Source: an uncultured Clostridia bacterium
GTDB lineage: Bacteria > Bacillota > Clostridia > Christensenellales > Pumilibacteraceae
Length of the DNA stretch: 5,989 bases
Assembly (NCBI GenBank): GCA_934277845.1
Contig: CAKQVV010000105.1
Location: forward strand, 1 to 5,989
Direction of reading: 5' to 3'
Below, piece after piece: positions 5,890 to 5,989 of this stretch (position 1 is its first letter; every line of letters starts with the position of its first letter). The notes below the pieces were generated by a model. That model was not told the origin of the DNA. It made no database searches and saw only the letters and a program-made list of their open reading frames with translations. The position numbers and the translations under genes were made by a program.

Positions 5890-5918
5890 AAAAGCGTTTC
5901 CGTTACGGAAACGCTTTT
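5890..5918. terminator. Bidirectional intrinsic terminator
   Basis: A perfect 13-bp stem pairs AAAAGCGTTTCCG (5890-5902) with CGGAAACGCTTTT (5906-5918) around a TTA loop. The A-tract on one side and T-tract on the other make it work on either strand. ACATAAA (5884-5890) and TTTATGT (5923-5929) can extend the structure. It lies 28 bases beyond the stop of the minus-strand gene at the right edge, so it mainly serves that gene and backs up the plus-strand terminator next to it. Confidence 0.85.
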
Positions 5919-5946
5919 GCCGTTTATGTAGGTTTTAGTCGGGCGA

Positions 5947-5989
5947 TTAAGCCTTGCCGTTGCAGCCGAGAACATTGACGAGTTTGTGC
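5947..5989 (-). CDS. C-terminal end of an unidentified protein, cut by window edge
   Basis: The minus strand reads an open frame from the right edge to a TAA at 5949-5947, ending ...HKLVNVLGCNGKA (13 complete residues). The support is the position of the strong terminator just downstream and codon use like the neighbours. The visible tail is too short to name the gene. The LGxxGKA ending faintly recalls the tails of some class II fructose-bisphosphate aldolases, but this is only a guess. Confidence 0.5.
   Translation of the reverse strand, partial: HKLVNVLGCNGKA

Noticed and set aside
1..5989. CRISPR array, insertion sequence, phage gene, tRNA or rRNA
   Set aside because: No spaced direct repeats, transposase motifs, terminal inverted repeats or RNA gene signatures were seen on either strand by reading.

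Overview
The window looks like chromosomal DNA from a Gram-positive, Clostridia-type bacterium (Bacillota). The main reasons are the gene families: a DUF4364 winged-helix protein, a stand-alone TSCPD-domain protein, a DUF1015 protein, a clostridial-style aspartate kinase, and a BirA repressor paired with BioY. Strong AGGAG-type ribosome binding sites, TATAAT promoters and compact intrinsic terminators fit this. It reads as ordinary core metabolism: no phage genes, transposase, CRISPR array, tRNA or rRNA was seen. The genus cannot be fixed from the sequence.

Layout. (1) Positions 2-2442, plus strand: a DUF1015 gene that runs in from the left edge, then lysC (aspartate kinase) 23 bases later, ended by a hairpin terminator at about 2450-2476. 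(2) Positions 2508-3323, minus strand: a two-gene operon transcribed DUF4364 then TSCPD, converging on lysC. (3) Positions 3324-3490: an AT-rich divergent control region with an extended -10 promoter for the minus-strand operon and, facing right, a TTGACA promoter overlapped by a recognisable BirA operator. (4) Positions 3491-5064, plus strand: birA (biotin-protein ligase and repressor) and bioY (biotin uptake S component). (5) Positions 5065-5212: an intergenic stretch with nested inverted repeats and a good promoter. (6) Positions 5213-5828: a nucleoside hydrolase remnant that has lost about 120 central residues and changes frame. (7) Positions 5829-5946: two back-to-back terminators. (8) Positions 5947-5989: the last 14 codons of an unidentified minus-strand gene.

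The best-supported system is the biotin module. BirA should attach biotin to carboxylases. When biotin is plentiful, its biotinyl-AMP form should bind the operator that covers the -35 box and shut off both birA and the importer gene bioY. The birA promoter lies so close to the ATG that the mRNA is probably leaderless or nearly so. I found no convincing wholly new system. The points worth following up are the leaderless, self-regulated birA-bioY operon, the uncharacterised DUF4364-TSCPD pair, the DUF1015-lysC linkage and the recently broken nucleoside hydrolase.
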